Assembly (NCBI GenBank): GCA_036897095.1
Contig: JAYMSP010000063.1
Location: 1-64,000, forward strand
Source: Plantago elongata
Taxonomy: Eukaryota > Streptophyta > Magnoliopsida > Lamiales > Plantaginaceae
DNA: 64,000 bases
Direction of reading: 5' to 3'
The position numbers and the translations under genes are program-made. Below are positions 11,948 to 24,187 of this stretch, in pieces. The stretch's first letter is position 1. Every line of letters begins with the position of its first letter. The notes under the pieces are model-generated. The model ran no database searches and was not told the DNA's origin. It saw nothing but the letters and a program-made list of their open reading frames with translations.

Positions 11948-12409
11948 TTATGCATAGATAGATCCGCCGCAAGACAAAGCCATCAACAGTAACGCAGCTC
12001 TCTCTTCCTCTCTCAAATTCAAATTCCCAGATCTCTCCAACACGATTTCACTCCCAATCGCCATAAATCGCATTTTCAGACCACTCCTTTGCTTCCCGAC
12101 ACTAGTTCTCTTCTTCTTCGCAGCACCTGCTTTATTAGTTTTCGCCGTTTGCAATCCAAGAAGTTGCCTTCTCTTTTTGTGGTACTTAATCCCACAAGCG
12201 TTGCACAATGACTTTGGTCCACCAGGACCGCCTCTCCAAAGGGGAGTTCTTGTGGTTTGACAATCGTCGCAGGTTTTCAAATTCTCTTCAGAGTCTGATT
12301 TCTGTTGACAAGCAAATAGAAGGAGCAAATGTTAGAATATGATGAAGGTTAAAGACAAAACAAATAAAGTAACAACAATGGTGATCACCTTGTCTACTTT
12401 CAGATCCAT
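11948..12409 (-). CDS. LLM-domain class-B GATA zinc-finger transcription factor (GATA15/16/17-like)
   Basis: Two exons: a 21-base first exon 12409-12389 (MDLKVDK) and 12301-11948; donor aag|gtgatc, acceptor caacag|aaa, phase 0, total 124 residues. A single type-IV zinc finger spans residues 18-43 (C18-X2-C21-X18-C40-X2-C43) with the signature TPLWRGGPGGPKSLCNACG, followed by the basic KYHKKRR tail that contacts DNA. The C-terminus EEERAALLLMALSCG contains the LLM motif that defines one class of B-GATAs. In Arabidopsis such factors act redundantly in greening, cytokinin and light responses and in organ development. The small size and short N-terminus match the GATA15/16/17 group and not the longer GNC/CGA1 group. 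The tiny first exon is the reason an ORF scan would place the start wrongly at 12328. It looks intact. Confidence 0.9.
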
Positions 12410-12980
12410 ATCATCAAGAGGATAGATAGACAGACAAGTTTGAAAGCTTTTGGAAGTGATCAAGAAAAATGAAACGGACGGCTAATGCAGTGTGGCAGAA
12501 ATGTTTTGACCTCTCATGATGAAATTATTTTATTGAAGAAAAAGGAATAACAGAAAAGAGAGAAAGTACAGAAGACTACAGAACAATTGGGGCGGAAGAA
12601 GATGATGATGTTGTAATTGTGTTTTATGCATGTGTGTGTGTAAATTTATGGAAAATGAGGAAGAAGGTGAACTATCAAGTCTAGTGGTAGACACTGGTCA
12701 AGCTGTAAACACGAAAGTCGAAACCCTAGCTATTTCACTCTCGATTCTTGTGTTTGGACTCTTTTGCCCCAGCCAAGCTCTATCTCTCTCTTTCAAATTT
12801 TGAATTGAATTTCTAGTTATGCATCCACCACCAGCAACCACTCAAATTTACCTTTTCTTTTCTACGTCGACTTCATACCGATCTAAACATTAATCTTATA
12901 TTAAATATCATATGAAATAATCGTCACATGATATTTAATTTTTAATATGATAGTATAGTAGCGCCATTCATTCATCCATA
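12410..12980 (-). other. Upstream region of the GATA gene
   Basis: Pyrimidine-rich on the minus strand just upstream of the start, as expected for a leader, with a short gt-repeat (tgtgtgtgtg) near 12632-12641. No clear TATA box was found. Confidence 0.35.
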
Positions 12981-12984
12981 TGCC

Positions 12985-13440
12985 CTAATCTCGTCATGTG
13001 GTGGACTTGGTTGACGTCCTCCGCAGTTCGAACATTAGCATCATTGCTGAGAATATGGCTCATTATGTTATTGACATCAAAGGGTTGGTTTGAGATCAGT
13101 TGGCGACGATGAAATGCGAAATTCAAGGAGATTGCTGGCAAACATCGTTGTGCTTGCGTCTTCATGGAGGGTGACATGATTATGGTATTTCATCGACACG
13201 AGTGTTTTTCCTGTCAGTACTTACTAAAAAGCTTCAACCTCGCAAGTAAAGTTCGCAAGCGCATTAATGACAATGCTTATGTTGTGGATCTCCCATAGAC
13301 CATGGGTATTTATTTGACTTTTAATGTCACGGACCTCACACTTCATTACGCTTTAGTGGCACCGATTTACCTCGATACGATTAGGTAACTTGAGGTTGAG
13401 TTTTTTCCAAGGGAGACTGATGTAGCTTAGAAACGAGAAG
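12985..13440 (+). mobile_element. Ty3/gypsy retrotransposon fossil (end of the pol region)
   Basis: Translated stretches resemble the C-terminal part of a plant gypsy integrase region: a segment like AGKHRCACVFMEGDMIMV corresponds to the usual KHR..F..GD.V.V block, followed by KVRKRINDNAYVVDLP and LTFNVTDL, which match the typical K.L.RIN.NAY.IDLP and FNV.DL motifs. It is a broken, isolated piece; no LTRs were seen, and it looks old. Confidence 0.6.
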
Positions 13441-14348
13441 AGTCAGCTGCTAATATTGGTGCGGCTAAGAAGATTTCACCTAAACCAATCGGGTTTGGTT
13501 AGTACTTTTGATATGTAGTTTAGTTGGAAATAGTATTATTCTAAGTCTATTAGGTTTCATACTTATATCTAGTGTATATAATTTAGTATCTATGATTTTA
13601 GTATTCAAAACGTTATTTCTGAATTATAATTGACATTGTAATATTGACGTTTACCATTACTTGGTAGCTACCGAATATATCGAGTTTATCTATGTTTCAT
13701 AGTTGATTTACTATCGTACTTGTTGATCTACATGTTATATTGACGTTTACCTTACTTCCGCATATCGGAACCAAAAACTTGATCATCTTCTGAGCTTAGC
13801 CCTTCCTTCGTTTTTCCTTGCTAAATGCTTCATTATTTTACTAGCTTTCTTTGGTTGGAAGATCAAAGTGTGATAGAACGTGAATAGTACAGTGAAATTA
13901 AATAAATGGTTCGAAAACATAAAAACAGAAAACGAGAGGCAAAGTATTGAAGTTGGGATGCCGGATGCCCAAGAGCCAAGCGTAGAGATGGGGAAGGGTG
14001 TAACTATTGAAAGTTTGCCACTTTGGAAATCATATATTTTATGAAGAATAATAGTGGGCTTTCAAATCTTTGATTTAAATGAGATTTATAAAATAAATAT
14101 GAATATTGGAAGTGTTGTTGAGAAATTATCAATAACTTACACAGTATGAACTACTTCGAGATATTTAATAAAATGTGACATTTTATTTCGGTTAACTTGT
14201 TCAAATTACCGTTTTTATGCAACGAAGAGGTCGATTTTAATGATTCGAATTGAAAAGAATCGTTACAAGAACTTTTTCAAATAAAAAAGGTCATTATTTG
14301 CTATTTTAATTTTTGAATCGTTACAATTTTAAAATTGTGAAAACACCC
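13441..14348. other. AT-rich intergenic DNA, nothing recognised
   Basis: No coding or RNA feature was recognised. The phrase acatgttatattgacgtttacc near 13735 echoes one near 13640, a weak short repeat only. Confidence 0.4.
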
Positions 14349-14599
14349 TTAGACCGTCCACTGTGGTGGATGGTTGTGCCGTGGCGTGAGGTGCGGTTGC
14401 TCCACAACCGCTCGCCCATGACTACAGGGTGTACTATGGCAACCGATTAAATTCGATCGCCGCCTTTATTTATTTTTTAATAACTTTAAATTTAAATAAT
14501 ATTTCTATTGATAAGGATAACGGCTATATTTTTTCTGAATTGGTGTTTTTTTATTGAATTGAAAAGATTACAGTACAAATAATACAACTCCTACAAATT

Positions 14600-15877
14600 A
14601 AAACAACAAACTAGTGCGGGATTTGAATCTGGAACGATCAAATACAAATATAAAACACCTGAGTACTGCTTCAAGAGTCATCCCCGAACTCTCGGTCCAA
14701 CACCTTGAACAACTTCCTTTGATCGCCGTCATCTGAGTTGGGTCGATACTAGACAATAGGAGAAACATCTGCAACCTTTGAGTGCGAGCCAAGTCGGCAT
14801 TGTTGGTTAGTTGCCGCTACCCCTGACTGTCGTTTCTCCTCCTTTCTTTCCAAGAACGCCAACCGGCTCTGCTCAATCTCAATCCTCTGTGCCTCAAGAC
14901 TTCGTTGTCGTTCTTGAAGTCAGCTAAATCACTGCTGGAAGAATTTGATGAAAGACCACTTTTCTTGAGGGCCTTTGCCTTATCTCGGCCCATGGGACGT
15001 TCTACAAAATCATCACTACTTTCACTCATGCACATTTTCTTCCCCGAGCTTCCGCTAGTATCTTCTCCTTCTGCATCATGGAGTTCAAACCCCGAAACAT
15101 TAGCCCCGGATTGACCAATGTAGTTCATCTTCGTTTGCCACTGTTGATATTCTTTCATGCGATTCCAACAGTGAAACTCCTTGAATTCTTCACCTTATGG
15201 ACGATTCATCATCTGGTAGATGTGTTTGGCGTACTAAAGGACATCGTCTTCATTCGTATCACTCCGAACTCCTTGGACTCCTACAACCTCATTGTAAGCC
15301 CTCACCCATTGATTAACACTAGGCTTGATGCGATTACAATGGTCACAGAGAGAGCTTCAAGTTTGCACTTTCAGTTCAGAAGTCGAGTCCTTCCTTGCCT
15401 CCCTCCACAGACCAAGTACGTACTTAGTGAAGATCGTAGTGTACTTGATGTTCCTACCTACGCATGGATCCTCACTGACCGCCATGAACATGCGGATTAG
15501 AGCGAGGCCCTTTGCAACTGAGAACTTTCGTGGACCGACCTCCTGGATTTCGCCTTCCTCTACCACCTCTGGAACTTTCTTTCCCTTTCTCTTTGATGAC
15601 CCGGCCTTTGCCTTCCCTTTGCCTTTCGAAACGGCCATCTTCCCCTTCGCTCTCACTGGCAACTCCATGGGTGGAGGTTGTGTCTCCAACTGTTGCGATC
15701 CCTCATATCTTTCCGGACAGAATCCATCGTGTGAGTTGAATGGATTGTATGGTTCATTTGGATTTGGATTGTTATTTAGATGGGTGGATGATTACTATGA
15801 TAGCCCTTGGAGATGAACATTTGCTCGAGTTCAGACGGATCTTTGTCTGCCAACCAAGCAACCAAGTTCGGATTCAT
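14600..15877 (-). pseudogene. Harbinger ORF1: Myb-like (trihelix / NAM-associated) protein relic
   Basis: The frame starts MNPNLVAWLADKDPSELEQ at 15877, with a TATA-like TATAAATAG about 90 bases upstream (15966-15974). A Pro/Gln-rich part follows, then a basic Lys-rich segment. Next come GPRKFSVAKGLALIRMFMAVSEDP (15600-15480 region), equivalent to the first helix of the trihelix domain in plant Harbinger ORF1 proteins, and WNRMKEYQQWQTKMN with a Ser-rich acidic linker GFELHDAEGEDTSGSSGKK typical of the NAM-associated C-terminal region. ORF1 proteins help the transposase bind DNA and enter the nucleus. Reading needs several frame changes (near 15775, between 15357 and 15158, and near 14800) and there is an early in-frame stop after residue 33, so it is a pseudogene. 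Confidence 0.75.
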
Positions 15878-16177
15878 TTTGATTTTTGGTAGATTAAGAG
15901 TGTTTTGAGTTTAATAGAGAGAAAGAAAGGAATGGAGGTGTGAAGAATAAAGTGAAAATGGTGTTCTATTTATAGATCTCGAAAAAATACGGCCGTTGAT
16001 TTTTTTTTTAATTATAAAACAAAAAATTAAAAAAATTAATTAAAAATAATGTGTCCGATCCAATCAGGACCGGACACGTGTCCCAGCCGTTGGACCAGCA
16101 ACAAATGAATACTCCACGACTGCCCACAGTGGACAGCGTGATCGCGACGGCTCCTCATGACTACCCACAGTGGATGG

Positions 16178-16582
16178 TAAGCCTGCATACGAGCCGAGAA
16201 TTTTAGATCAAAGTGTGAGCTTGAGCTCGAGCTCGATCGAGCTTGATATTTTGAGCTCGAAAATATTCGAAAGCTCGGCTCGTGAGCTCGAAAAAAACTC
16301 GACTAAAAAGCTCGAAAATTAACTTAAATGAAATATGTATTTAGCTTTATATTTACACTATATATTTAATATATGTTTATTATATAATTATAAAATTAAT
16401 AGTAACAAATACAATTCGAATAACTCGTCGAGCTTTCGAGCCGAATATTTCACTATTCGAGCTGATACTCGAAACTTTATCGAGCCATAAATAAAGCTCG
16501 AACTCAAGCTCGGACGAGCCAAGTTTTTTACGAACTTTTTTCGAGCCGAGCTCGAAAAAAGCTCGGCTCATTTGCAGACCTA
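16178..16582. mobile_element. hAT-type MITE inserted in the Harbinger right terminal repeat
   Basis: The ends are inverted: TAAGCCTGCATACGAGCC at the left and, read inward from the right, TAGGTCTGCAAATGAGCC. The flanking 8-bp repeats are gtggatgg (16170-16177) and gtgggcgg (16583-16590), six of eight identical, the size used by hAT elements. The interior is a dense run of GAGCTCGAGC and GCTCGAA words in both orientations, so the 405-bp element can fold extensively. It carries no gene. Because it splits the terminal repeat of the Harbinger element, it is younger than that element. Confidence 0.8.
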
Positions 16583-16595
16583 GTGGGCGGTCTTA

Positions 16596-17770
16596 GCCAC
16601 CTTGGTTTCTTTGTTATCATGTTGTATCATAATTGCACATAACCTCATCATATTCTCTTTTATAGAGAACAAAGTATTTATGATTTTTATAAAGAACAAA
16701 GTATTTTAAAAAATCATATCTAGAAAATTGTTTAGAAATGACCCATATTATCGTGACCTCTTAAATGCTATTAATCAAATTGTTTATATTAATGAAACTC
16801 ATTCCTTATGTAATATAGAGAAACACCAATAAAAACGTAAATATTATCTTGACAACATATTTCCGGTTCTAAATACAGTTCTCTCCCAGATAGATTATAT
16901 ATAGACCACCGGAAAGGTAACTTAATCTTTAAATTGCGCACGAAAGTACCCAACAACCTTTGAATTGCAAACAATTTATCAAATTATGATGCATTCATTT
17001 TAAACAAAATGTCATGAGCATTTTCCAAAATATTTAGGAAGAAATTTACTAGTACCTGAACAGCTGAGATAATACATGACATACGACAAGCAGAATAATT
17101 CACCACTCCTAAAAGTTCACTGTAGTCCAAATATGCTTAACCAGATGAAATCAAATTGGTTCCCATGTTTTAATTTTCACTGATTGTAGATTGAACGGCC
17201 ACTAAGAGGGCATGGGCAGTTAAGGGCAACAAGTTCCATAGTAATAAAACCACCAACTTTAAATAATAGAAAGTTTTTGATGACTTCATCAAAACATAAA
17301 AGCAAGGTGTGTGTAACAAGGAGATTCACTCAACAAATACAATATACGGCACATTTCCCGTTTATTTACTCAAAAGGACAACACATGGAAACTACTTGCT
17401 CGCGGACCAAATATTAAATATCTATATTATATTTTCCATCTTTTTTCCATCTATAAGGAGAACGGAGGAAATCAATAAAGAATAAACATCCTGGACTCCA
17501 GACAAAACGAAGAGTCAACCCTCACCTTCAAAGAAGTATGAATTGCATGACCAAACTCGCAAAGTATGTCCCAACAACCATCTAAACTGGATGATCTGAC
17601 CATACGACAACCGTAATATTATACTCGAAACTCAGGACCAAACAAACAATACTCTGTTTCTCATAAGCACGTCCCAACTCACGACTGAACATCACCCTGT
17701 GACAGCTGACTAGACTCCGACAACCATCGACCTCAATTTTCAGATGCATTTTCAATCCCCCAAAGAGAGA
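16596..17770. other. AT-rich intergenic DNA, nothing recognised
   Basis: No gene or repeat was recognised. The last 250-300 bases may be the distal 3' UTR exon of the importin-alpha gene (see the tandem duplication at 17825-18303). Confidence 0.4.
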
Positions 17771-17824
17771 CTTCCTGCAGATAATTCAAACCATGTCAAT
17801 GTCACAAAACTGTCGAGGGCCCAC

Positions 17825-18303
17825 AGGAAAGAATGTCAATTGAATTTAGATGGTTGGTAAAACACTGAATTTACTGCGAGCAAGTCATGTAATTTTCTTA
17901 AATAATAAATATGAAAAATCATATGTTATAAATCAAGGTGGGTGTGACATACACTTGAGGTGGGAATCTAGACTTACAAGAATTTGGCAATTTCTGCAGG
18001 TGGGATCATTTTTTTCTTATATTAGATTTGTTTGATATATAACAAGAATACCGCACATAGATCAGGAAAGAATGTCAATTGAATTTAGATGGTTGGTAAA
18101 ACACTGAATTACTGCGAGCAAGTCATGTAATTTTCTTAAATAATAAATATGAAAAAATCATATGTTATAAATCAAGGTGGGTGTGACATACACTTGAGGT
18201 GGGAATCTAGACTTAAAAGAATTTGGCAATTTCTGCAGGTGGGATCGTTTTTTTCTTATATTTGATTTGTTTGATATATAACAAGAATACCGCACATAGA
18301 TCA
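17825..18303. repeat. Tandem duplication of about 239 bp downstream of importin alpha
   Basis: Two head-to-tail copies with period 239 (gaatgtcaat at 17831 and 18070), differing at only about six positions, so the duplication is recent. It lies between the importin stop codon and a possible 3' UTR splice acceptor at 17776-17775, so it may sit inside a 3' UTR intron. Confidence 0.85.
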
Positions 18304-18721
18304 GTATAATTTATCACACTCAAGTTCCTATGGATGGCTAATTCACTATATTAGGAGATTACATTTACAACATTATCCCTTAATCCTGATTCTCCACCAA
18401 AAATCAACACAGTATATTCCTTGTACCGTCATATCGCACTTATGATTAATTACCAAACATGTATAAAACTCCCTTGAGCTCTCGGATTCAAATCCAGATT
18501 CTAAACAAATGAAAAAAGTACCTACTGAAAGCGGAAAGTAGAAGACAAAACTGGAAATTAGATCAATCAGAGAAATATATTTTCCCATAAATCTCCTACT
18601 AAACTTCAACCTACAATTTAATTTTTAAAAGTCTACATATTAGTTCTAGTATTCACCTTGATAAACCTTTGACATGCCTTTTAGAGGAAGAGGAATCTGT
18701 ATGCTTTTAGGACATATTACC

Positions 18722-21700
18722 TTAAACGAATTTGAAACCTCCAGCTGGAACCGGGGGTTCACTTCCTCCAAAGCTGAACCCAGGTTGCGGAGCATCACCA
18801 GACGGCAGCTGCTCTTCATCGTCTTCTAACCAGTATGTTTCAAGTATCTTGACTGCCTTCTCATAAATTTCATTGTTGTCATGACTCTGAAGATTCTCAA
18901 TCTTCTCCAGACCTTCTGCATCATCAATCATCTGGGCAAAGATATTCACATCTCCCGAGTTGCCTTGGTTCTTCTCGGCTTCCCCAACCTTAAGAATGTT
19001 TTCGAGGCCTTCCAAGCAAACAGTGACAATTCTAGGATCAGGGCAAACAAGTAGATCACACAGCGGCTTTATGCATCCTTCCTGCACCAAAAACCTGCAG
19101 ACCAAGTTTAGGGATTTCAATGTTCAATAGGAACAAAAATACATGTATGAATAAAAAGGGGAATATCATAGCAGACAGATATACTTGATTTGGTCATGTG
19201 TTCCACCAGAAGTGGCATTTGATATAGCCCATGCAGCCTCTTTCTTGATCTCAAACTCAGCATTTTGAAGCAGAACAACAAGAGGGGAGATGATACAAGC
19301 ATCTATCACAGACTGCACATTTAAATGAGAAAGCCATGATTACATATCGAATTAATCCAACAAGATAACATTGCAGCCAAGGAGCCAACCAAGTAAAAAT
19401 CATATAAATGTAATAGCTCATGAGTTCAGTTTAGGAAGAAAAGACATGAATCACTCCTATAACACATGATTCATTCTCCACATGAGAAGTAACTCATCAA
19501 TCAGTGGATATATTTTGTAGGGGTCTGAAGCAAAGGTTATACCTGAATTTGATCTCTATTTCCAGCAGTTATGTTTGAAATCGTCCAACAGGCTTCCTTC
19601 TTGATGCTCTTCTTGTGATTTTGTGTCAACAAGTTGAGCAGGCACGGGAGGGCCATATGTTCAATGATAATCTGAAAATTATTACAGTATAAGGTTATGT
19701 CAAATACATGGATAAGAATACATTCAGCGAATTGTCAAGGCACATATGCATCGCCCTCTACTTTGTAAACCATGAAACGGAAGCGCATAACTCTACTATC
19801 ATCTACTGAAAAAGGCTTTTTAAAAATAGAATATTAACATCAGTGAAGATTGAGAAGAATCTTAAGTTCATAACTTCCCCGGTAATGGAGGTGCCAAGAT
19901 TAGATAGATTTAGAACTGGCATAAAATAATCTGGCATAAAATCCTATCATAGTAGAGGAACTCTTTGGCAAAAATAAAAATATAGCACATGAAAAAAGAC
20001 ATACAACTCAGAACACACATCATCTTAGCTGCATAAAATTGAGGTAATTGAAATGTAGTATAATGTGAATATTTCTGCCGTCCACATAAATAAACAAATA
20101 AATAAAGATTTTAAACACAGAAAAATAACAGCAAGTTATCGAGGTAATTGAAATGTAGTATAATGTGAATATTTCCGTCGTCCACAGAAATAAACAAATA
20201 ACTAAAGATTTTAAACACAGAAAAATAACAGCAAGTTACCATCCCGCCTGAATAGCAATAATTTGTATTCCTCCAGGCTGGAATAAGAATATTTTCTTTA
20301 CTTCTCGTTTTAATTATTTAAGCAAAAGAAAGACCATAAATGAAGGGACCATTAAAGCACCTGAGTCTGGGCATCATCACCAGTCACAATGTTACCAACT
20401 GTGCGCAGGGCAGGGATCAAAACTGATGGTGAGGGATGTCTGTAAGTCCAAACAAATAATCATCAACCATTCAGAACAAGTCAGAACATTTGCATCCAAT
20501 GAAATAGGCAACAATATTAAATTCATTTAATAACTTACAACAAAAGCTCGACAAGACGAGGGCATACACCAGCCTCAATCACAGCTTGGATTTTATCATT
20601 AGTACCATCAGAAAGATACGAAAGAGCCCAGCATGCATCTGTAAGAACTTCTTCATCATTTGTATGAATAAGATGAGCAAGAGCTGGGAGAGCTGATTTG
20701 ACCTGCAAAATGATTTTCCAGTGAGAGAATGTTGCAAGTTTCCAAAGGAGCATCACAACAAGCTGAATATACAACATACTTGCTCAAACTGCGGCTGTGG
20801 TTTTCCACGACAGAAGTTTGACAAAGTCCAGGTAGCATTTCGCAGCATTGATAGTTTTGCTTGATCAGTAAATTGTTGCAATAAAGGCACCAAAGCTCCA
20901 TAACCAAGGACAAGATCACGACACTTTGGTGAGTCACCAGCAACATTTCCTAAAGCCCAGACCGCCTATATCACGTCATAAAGATTATTTTTCAGAAAAT
21001 CACAACAGATATGATTAGTACAACTTCCTTAGAAGAAGTTGAGCGTTGATCCAATGGATTACAATTTTGCAAAACTGACCTGCTCACGAACATCATCACT
21101 ACTGGAATTCAGAAGTCTCACAAAAATTGGAACAGCACCATGATCAATCACAACTTTGGTGTTTTCAGATGTCCCAGAGGCAATGTTAGTCAGAGCCCAA
21201 GCAGCCTCAAACTACATTACCAAAAAGCCAAAGTATGTTAACAACATAGAAAGTTAACATAGAAAAAGGCAGCAACAACCAATAGTAAATCAAACAACAG
21301 TCTGTACCTGAAGCTGTGGGTAATCATCTCTTGCGAGAAACTCGACGAAACGAGGAACAACACCAGACTGGATCACTTCCTCAATAGGCGGATTACGCTC
21401 TGTAAGAGACAAAAATACATTAAAAAACTAAACAAGCTACTTAACTACACAAAAAAGCATACCATCAGACATAACAATACCTATCGAAAGGAGTTTACGG
21501 AACTGAGTTGTGGCCTCCAACTGCAGCCCAGCATCATTAGACCACAGGCCCTTAACCATTGATGGCAGACTTTCCAACTAAACAAACACACAAGCAACAA
21601 TTAATCCTCCATAAAACATAACCTAAATCCAATCAGCATACAATAAAAAATCCTAAATAACAACAGAGATACACAGCACAAAACATAACCTAAATCCAAA

Positions 21701-22277
21701 CAGCATACAATAACCAATCCTAAATAAAAACAGAGTTAAACAGCACAAAACATGACCTAAATCCAAATGGCATACAATAACCAATCCTAAATAACAACAG
21801 AGATACACGGCACAAACATAACCTAAATCCAAACAGCATACAGTAACCAATCCTAACTAACAACAGAGATACAGAGCACAATTGATCCTAACAAAAAGCT
21901 GAGCAGAACTAAAACTAGAAAAAAATCGATAACAATTAACTACCATTACAAGTTACAACCCAGTCACATCCGATTCGGTAATCAATCAAACAGTAGAATA
22001 AGCAATAAATTCAACAAAATAGGATCAGATCGAAAACCCTAGGGCAAGTACAGACAAAAGGAAGTACCTTCTTATCGACCTGAGGAACGGCAGAAGGAGC
22101 AGGAAACTGTTGCGCTTGAAGACCTTCACGACGCTTCTTAAGCAAGCTCTCTTCTCTCTTATTCTTCCTGATCTCCACCATATTGTCCTCTCTCCGACGG
22201 CGGCCCTCCTCGGCGTCCACCGCCACCTTATAGCGGCTCCGACGAACGTCGGTCTTCGAATTAGGTCTCAACGACAT
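18722..22277 (-). CDS. Importin subunit alpha (karyopherin alpha)
   Basis: Adaptor that binds classical nuclear localisation signals and, through its IBB domain, importin beta, for nuclear import. Ten exons: 22277-22068, 21577-21481, 21399-21308, 21211-21080, 20965-20780, 20702-20539, 20439-20361, 19671-19543, 19312-19185, 19094-18722. All junctions are GT-AG and phases close to a 529-residue protein, the usual family length. Residues 1 to about 65 are the IBB domain ([37 protein letters not shown]). Armadillo repeats follow with the Trp-Asn ladder that holds the signal peptide: WALTN, WALGN, WTLSN, WALSY, RTVGN, WTISN, WAISN. The C-terminus is acidic and then Gly/Phe-rich (PGFSFGG, ending GGFKFV), where the export factor CAS binds. 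Introns 1 and 7 contain tandem repeats, listed separately. The gene looks intact. I do not assign a numbered isoform. Confidence 0.95.
20041..20240. repeat. Perfectly phased 100-bp tandem duplication in importin intron 7
   Basis: The unit starting gaggtaattgaaatgtagta at 20041 is repeated at 20141 with about five differences. It lies between exons 7 and 8 and does not touch splice sites. Confidence 0.85.
21611..21880. repeat. 67-bp minisatellite in importin intron 1, about four copies
   Basis: The word acctaaatcc recurs at 21621, 21688, 21755 and 21821, giving a period of 66-67 bp. Copies include cagcatacaataaccaatcc and acaacagagatacac. It sits inside the first intron. Confidence 0.85.
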
Positions 22278-23835
22278 AATCGCGATGATCGGAAATGGAA
22301 AAGGAAGTGATTGAGGTTTTCTTCTCTATCGGGAAAAAATAAGACTATCAAGAGAATATCTCAGGAATTACAGCAGAAAAGAGAGAGAGGGGTCAGCTAT
22401 TTATATTATTGTATTATTCTTCATTTTTTATTTGACCAAATCGGTTCAGATGATTTGTATTTTGTAGGTGTCAAGTTTCAGCCACCGCTATTACTCTTCG
22501 GTTTGTTGCTTGGAGGACTCTGTAAATCTGACCGCCTACAGTCCAGGGCTTGAGGAGAGGTCCAGCGGGATTGATTTTGGTAGCCTTACACCCAATCGAA
22601 CCGGATATTTCGATTTCGGAATCGAAGATTGAATTTGAACTGAAATTTCATTATAGAAAAATTAAGAAGATTGAACTAATATATTCGGTTCAATTTTAGT
22701 TAATAAGTTAACAACTATTCAAAAGAAAATTTTAAATTAGGACTCGAGATGTATTCATTATTTTTATTTTAAAATTATAATTTATCGTGAAAATCACCAT
22801 TTGTTGAGCATTAATTTTTTAGCTCTTGTAACAATTACAAAAGCCAGAACGAACCAGAATGTTACGTCGGGATTGATTGGGAGATGATTAAATTTTACAC
22901 AGTTGTCTTCAGCTCCGATGTATTCCCTAAAGATACACTCCTAAGATCATTAAATGAGTACATTAGATTAGTGTGAATCGATGTCTCGAATTCTAATAAA
23001 TTAGACCCAACAGTCTAGACTCAAACTCGAAATCCGACCCGAACTCAAAATTATCACAACATAACAATTTGAACATGACCCGATACCCGATTTGAATCCG
23101 AATTAACTCGATTTTTTCATATTTGAAAATGGCCCGTTACACAATTTGACCCGGAATTCAAAAGGTAATTCATTAACTAATATGTATTAACAATGTTAAC
23201 ATGTCTATGTGGCTGATAAACATCTTTTAAATCACAATACTATGGTTGGTAAGAGTCTCATTCACATAATCAGGAGTGTATAATTAGGCAAAAGAATGCA
23301 TCTCCCAAATAGGCCAAAATACAAACTTGTTAACAAAAGTAACATAACCGAAAGAGGATCTGTTATATCAACATCAAGAGAAAACTTGGCATCACATCTA
23401 AATTTTACAAAAAAAAACAGACCATAAACATTACGAAAACAGTGGAGATCAGATATAAAACCATATCAATAGAGTTCATTCACCTATTGAAGAGAGCGGC
23501 AATGTCTCCATTTCAAAAGTCTCGATCACCTAACAAAAGAAATCTGCTTTAAATTACCCAAGCAACAAAGTCATAGATATATGGATTATATACTCAAAAC
23601 GTAACACTTCATCATACAACCATCACTAATTAGCTACAATTATGTCGTGTTCAATCGCAACATGTACGGAGCACCAGATCACTTATGGAACCAAAGTTTA
23701 TTGCTTCATCTGATATAATAAAGAAATTGAATAAATAAGTTATGATATGAATCATGAAAATAGAAGTATACATTTATTGATATGCATACGGTAAATGCAA
23801 ACAAGTTATTTTTCGACGAGGCAAACAAATGATTT
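22278..23835. other. Upstream region of importin alpha and unassigned DNA
   Basis: The first 150 bases are the likely leader and promoter of importin alpha. Between about 22590 and 23170 there are repeated phrases such as cgaaccgg, gacccgaactc and acccgatacccg, which resemble decayed transposon termini, but I could not define an element. Confidence 0.35.
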
Positions 23836-24187
23836 AAGGCGCCAGGAAACTAACCATCTTTCGAAACTTAAATAGTCTAAAAAACAATTCACATAAACTT
23901 GTCTATAAAACACACTTGTAATTTCAAAAAATAAAAGAAGAAAAGAAGTATATGGAATTAAGGCGTCGGAGAGATAACCATCTTTGAAAGTTTAATAGTC
24001 CCAGAAACAGTTCATATAGAAACTTGTATATACATCACACTTGTCTATACAACACACTTGTAATTTAAAAAATAAAGAAAAAGAGAAGTATATGGATCTA
24101 AGGCGCCGGGAAAATAATCATCTTTAAAAACTTAAGCAATAGTCCCAAAAATAGTTCACATAAACTTGTCTATACAACACACTTGTA
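23836..24187. repeat. Tandem repeat, three units of 124-140 bp
   Basis: The word aaggcg followed by a ccatctttnaaa-like segment begins units at 23836, 23960 and 24100. Each unit then carries acttgtctataaaacacac and tatatgga variants; the third is incomplete. Divergence is moderate, with an internal duplication of the acacttgt word in the second unit. Confidence 0.75.

Larger units (their letters stand above)
14352..16592 (-). mobile_element. PIF/Harbinger DNA transposon carrying ORF1 only
   Basis: Flanked by TTA on both sides (14349-14351 and 16593-16595), the target duplication of PIF/Harbinger elements. The left terminal repeat reads GACCGTCCACTGTGG. The right end read inward is GACCGCCCAC, then a hAT-type insertion, then the rest of the match (CCACTGTGGG). 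The interior holds a minus-strand Myb/NAM-associated ORF1 relic with its own TATA box. There is no room for and no trace of the DDE transposase (ORF2), so the copy is non-autonomous. Without the nested insert the element is about 1.8 kb. Confidence 0.85.
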
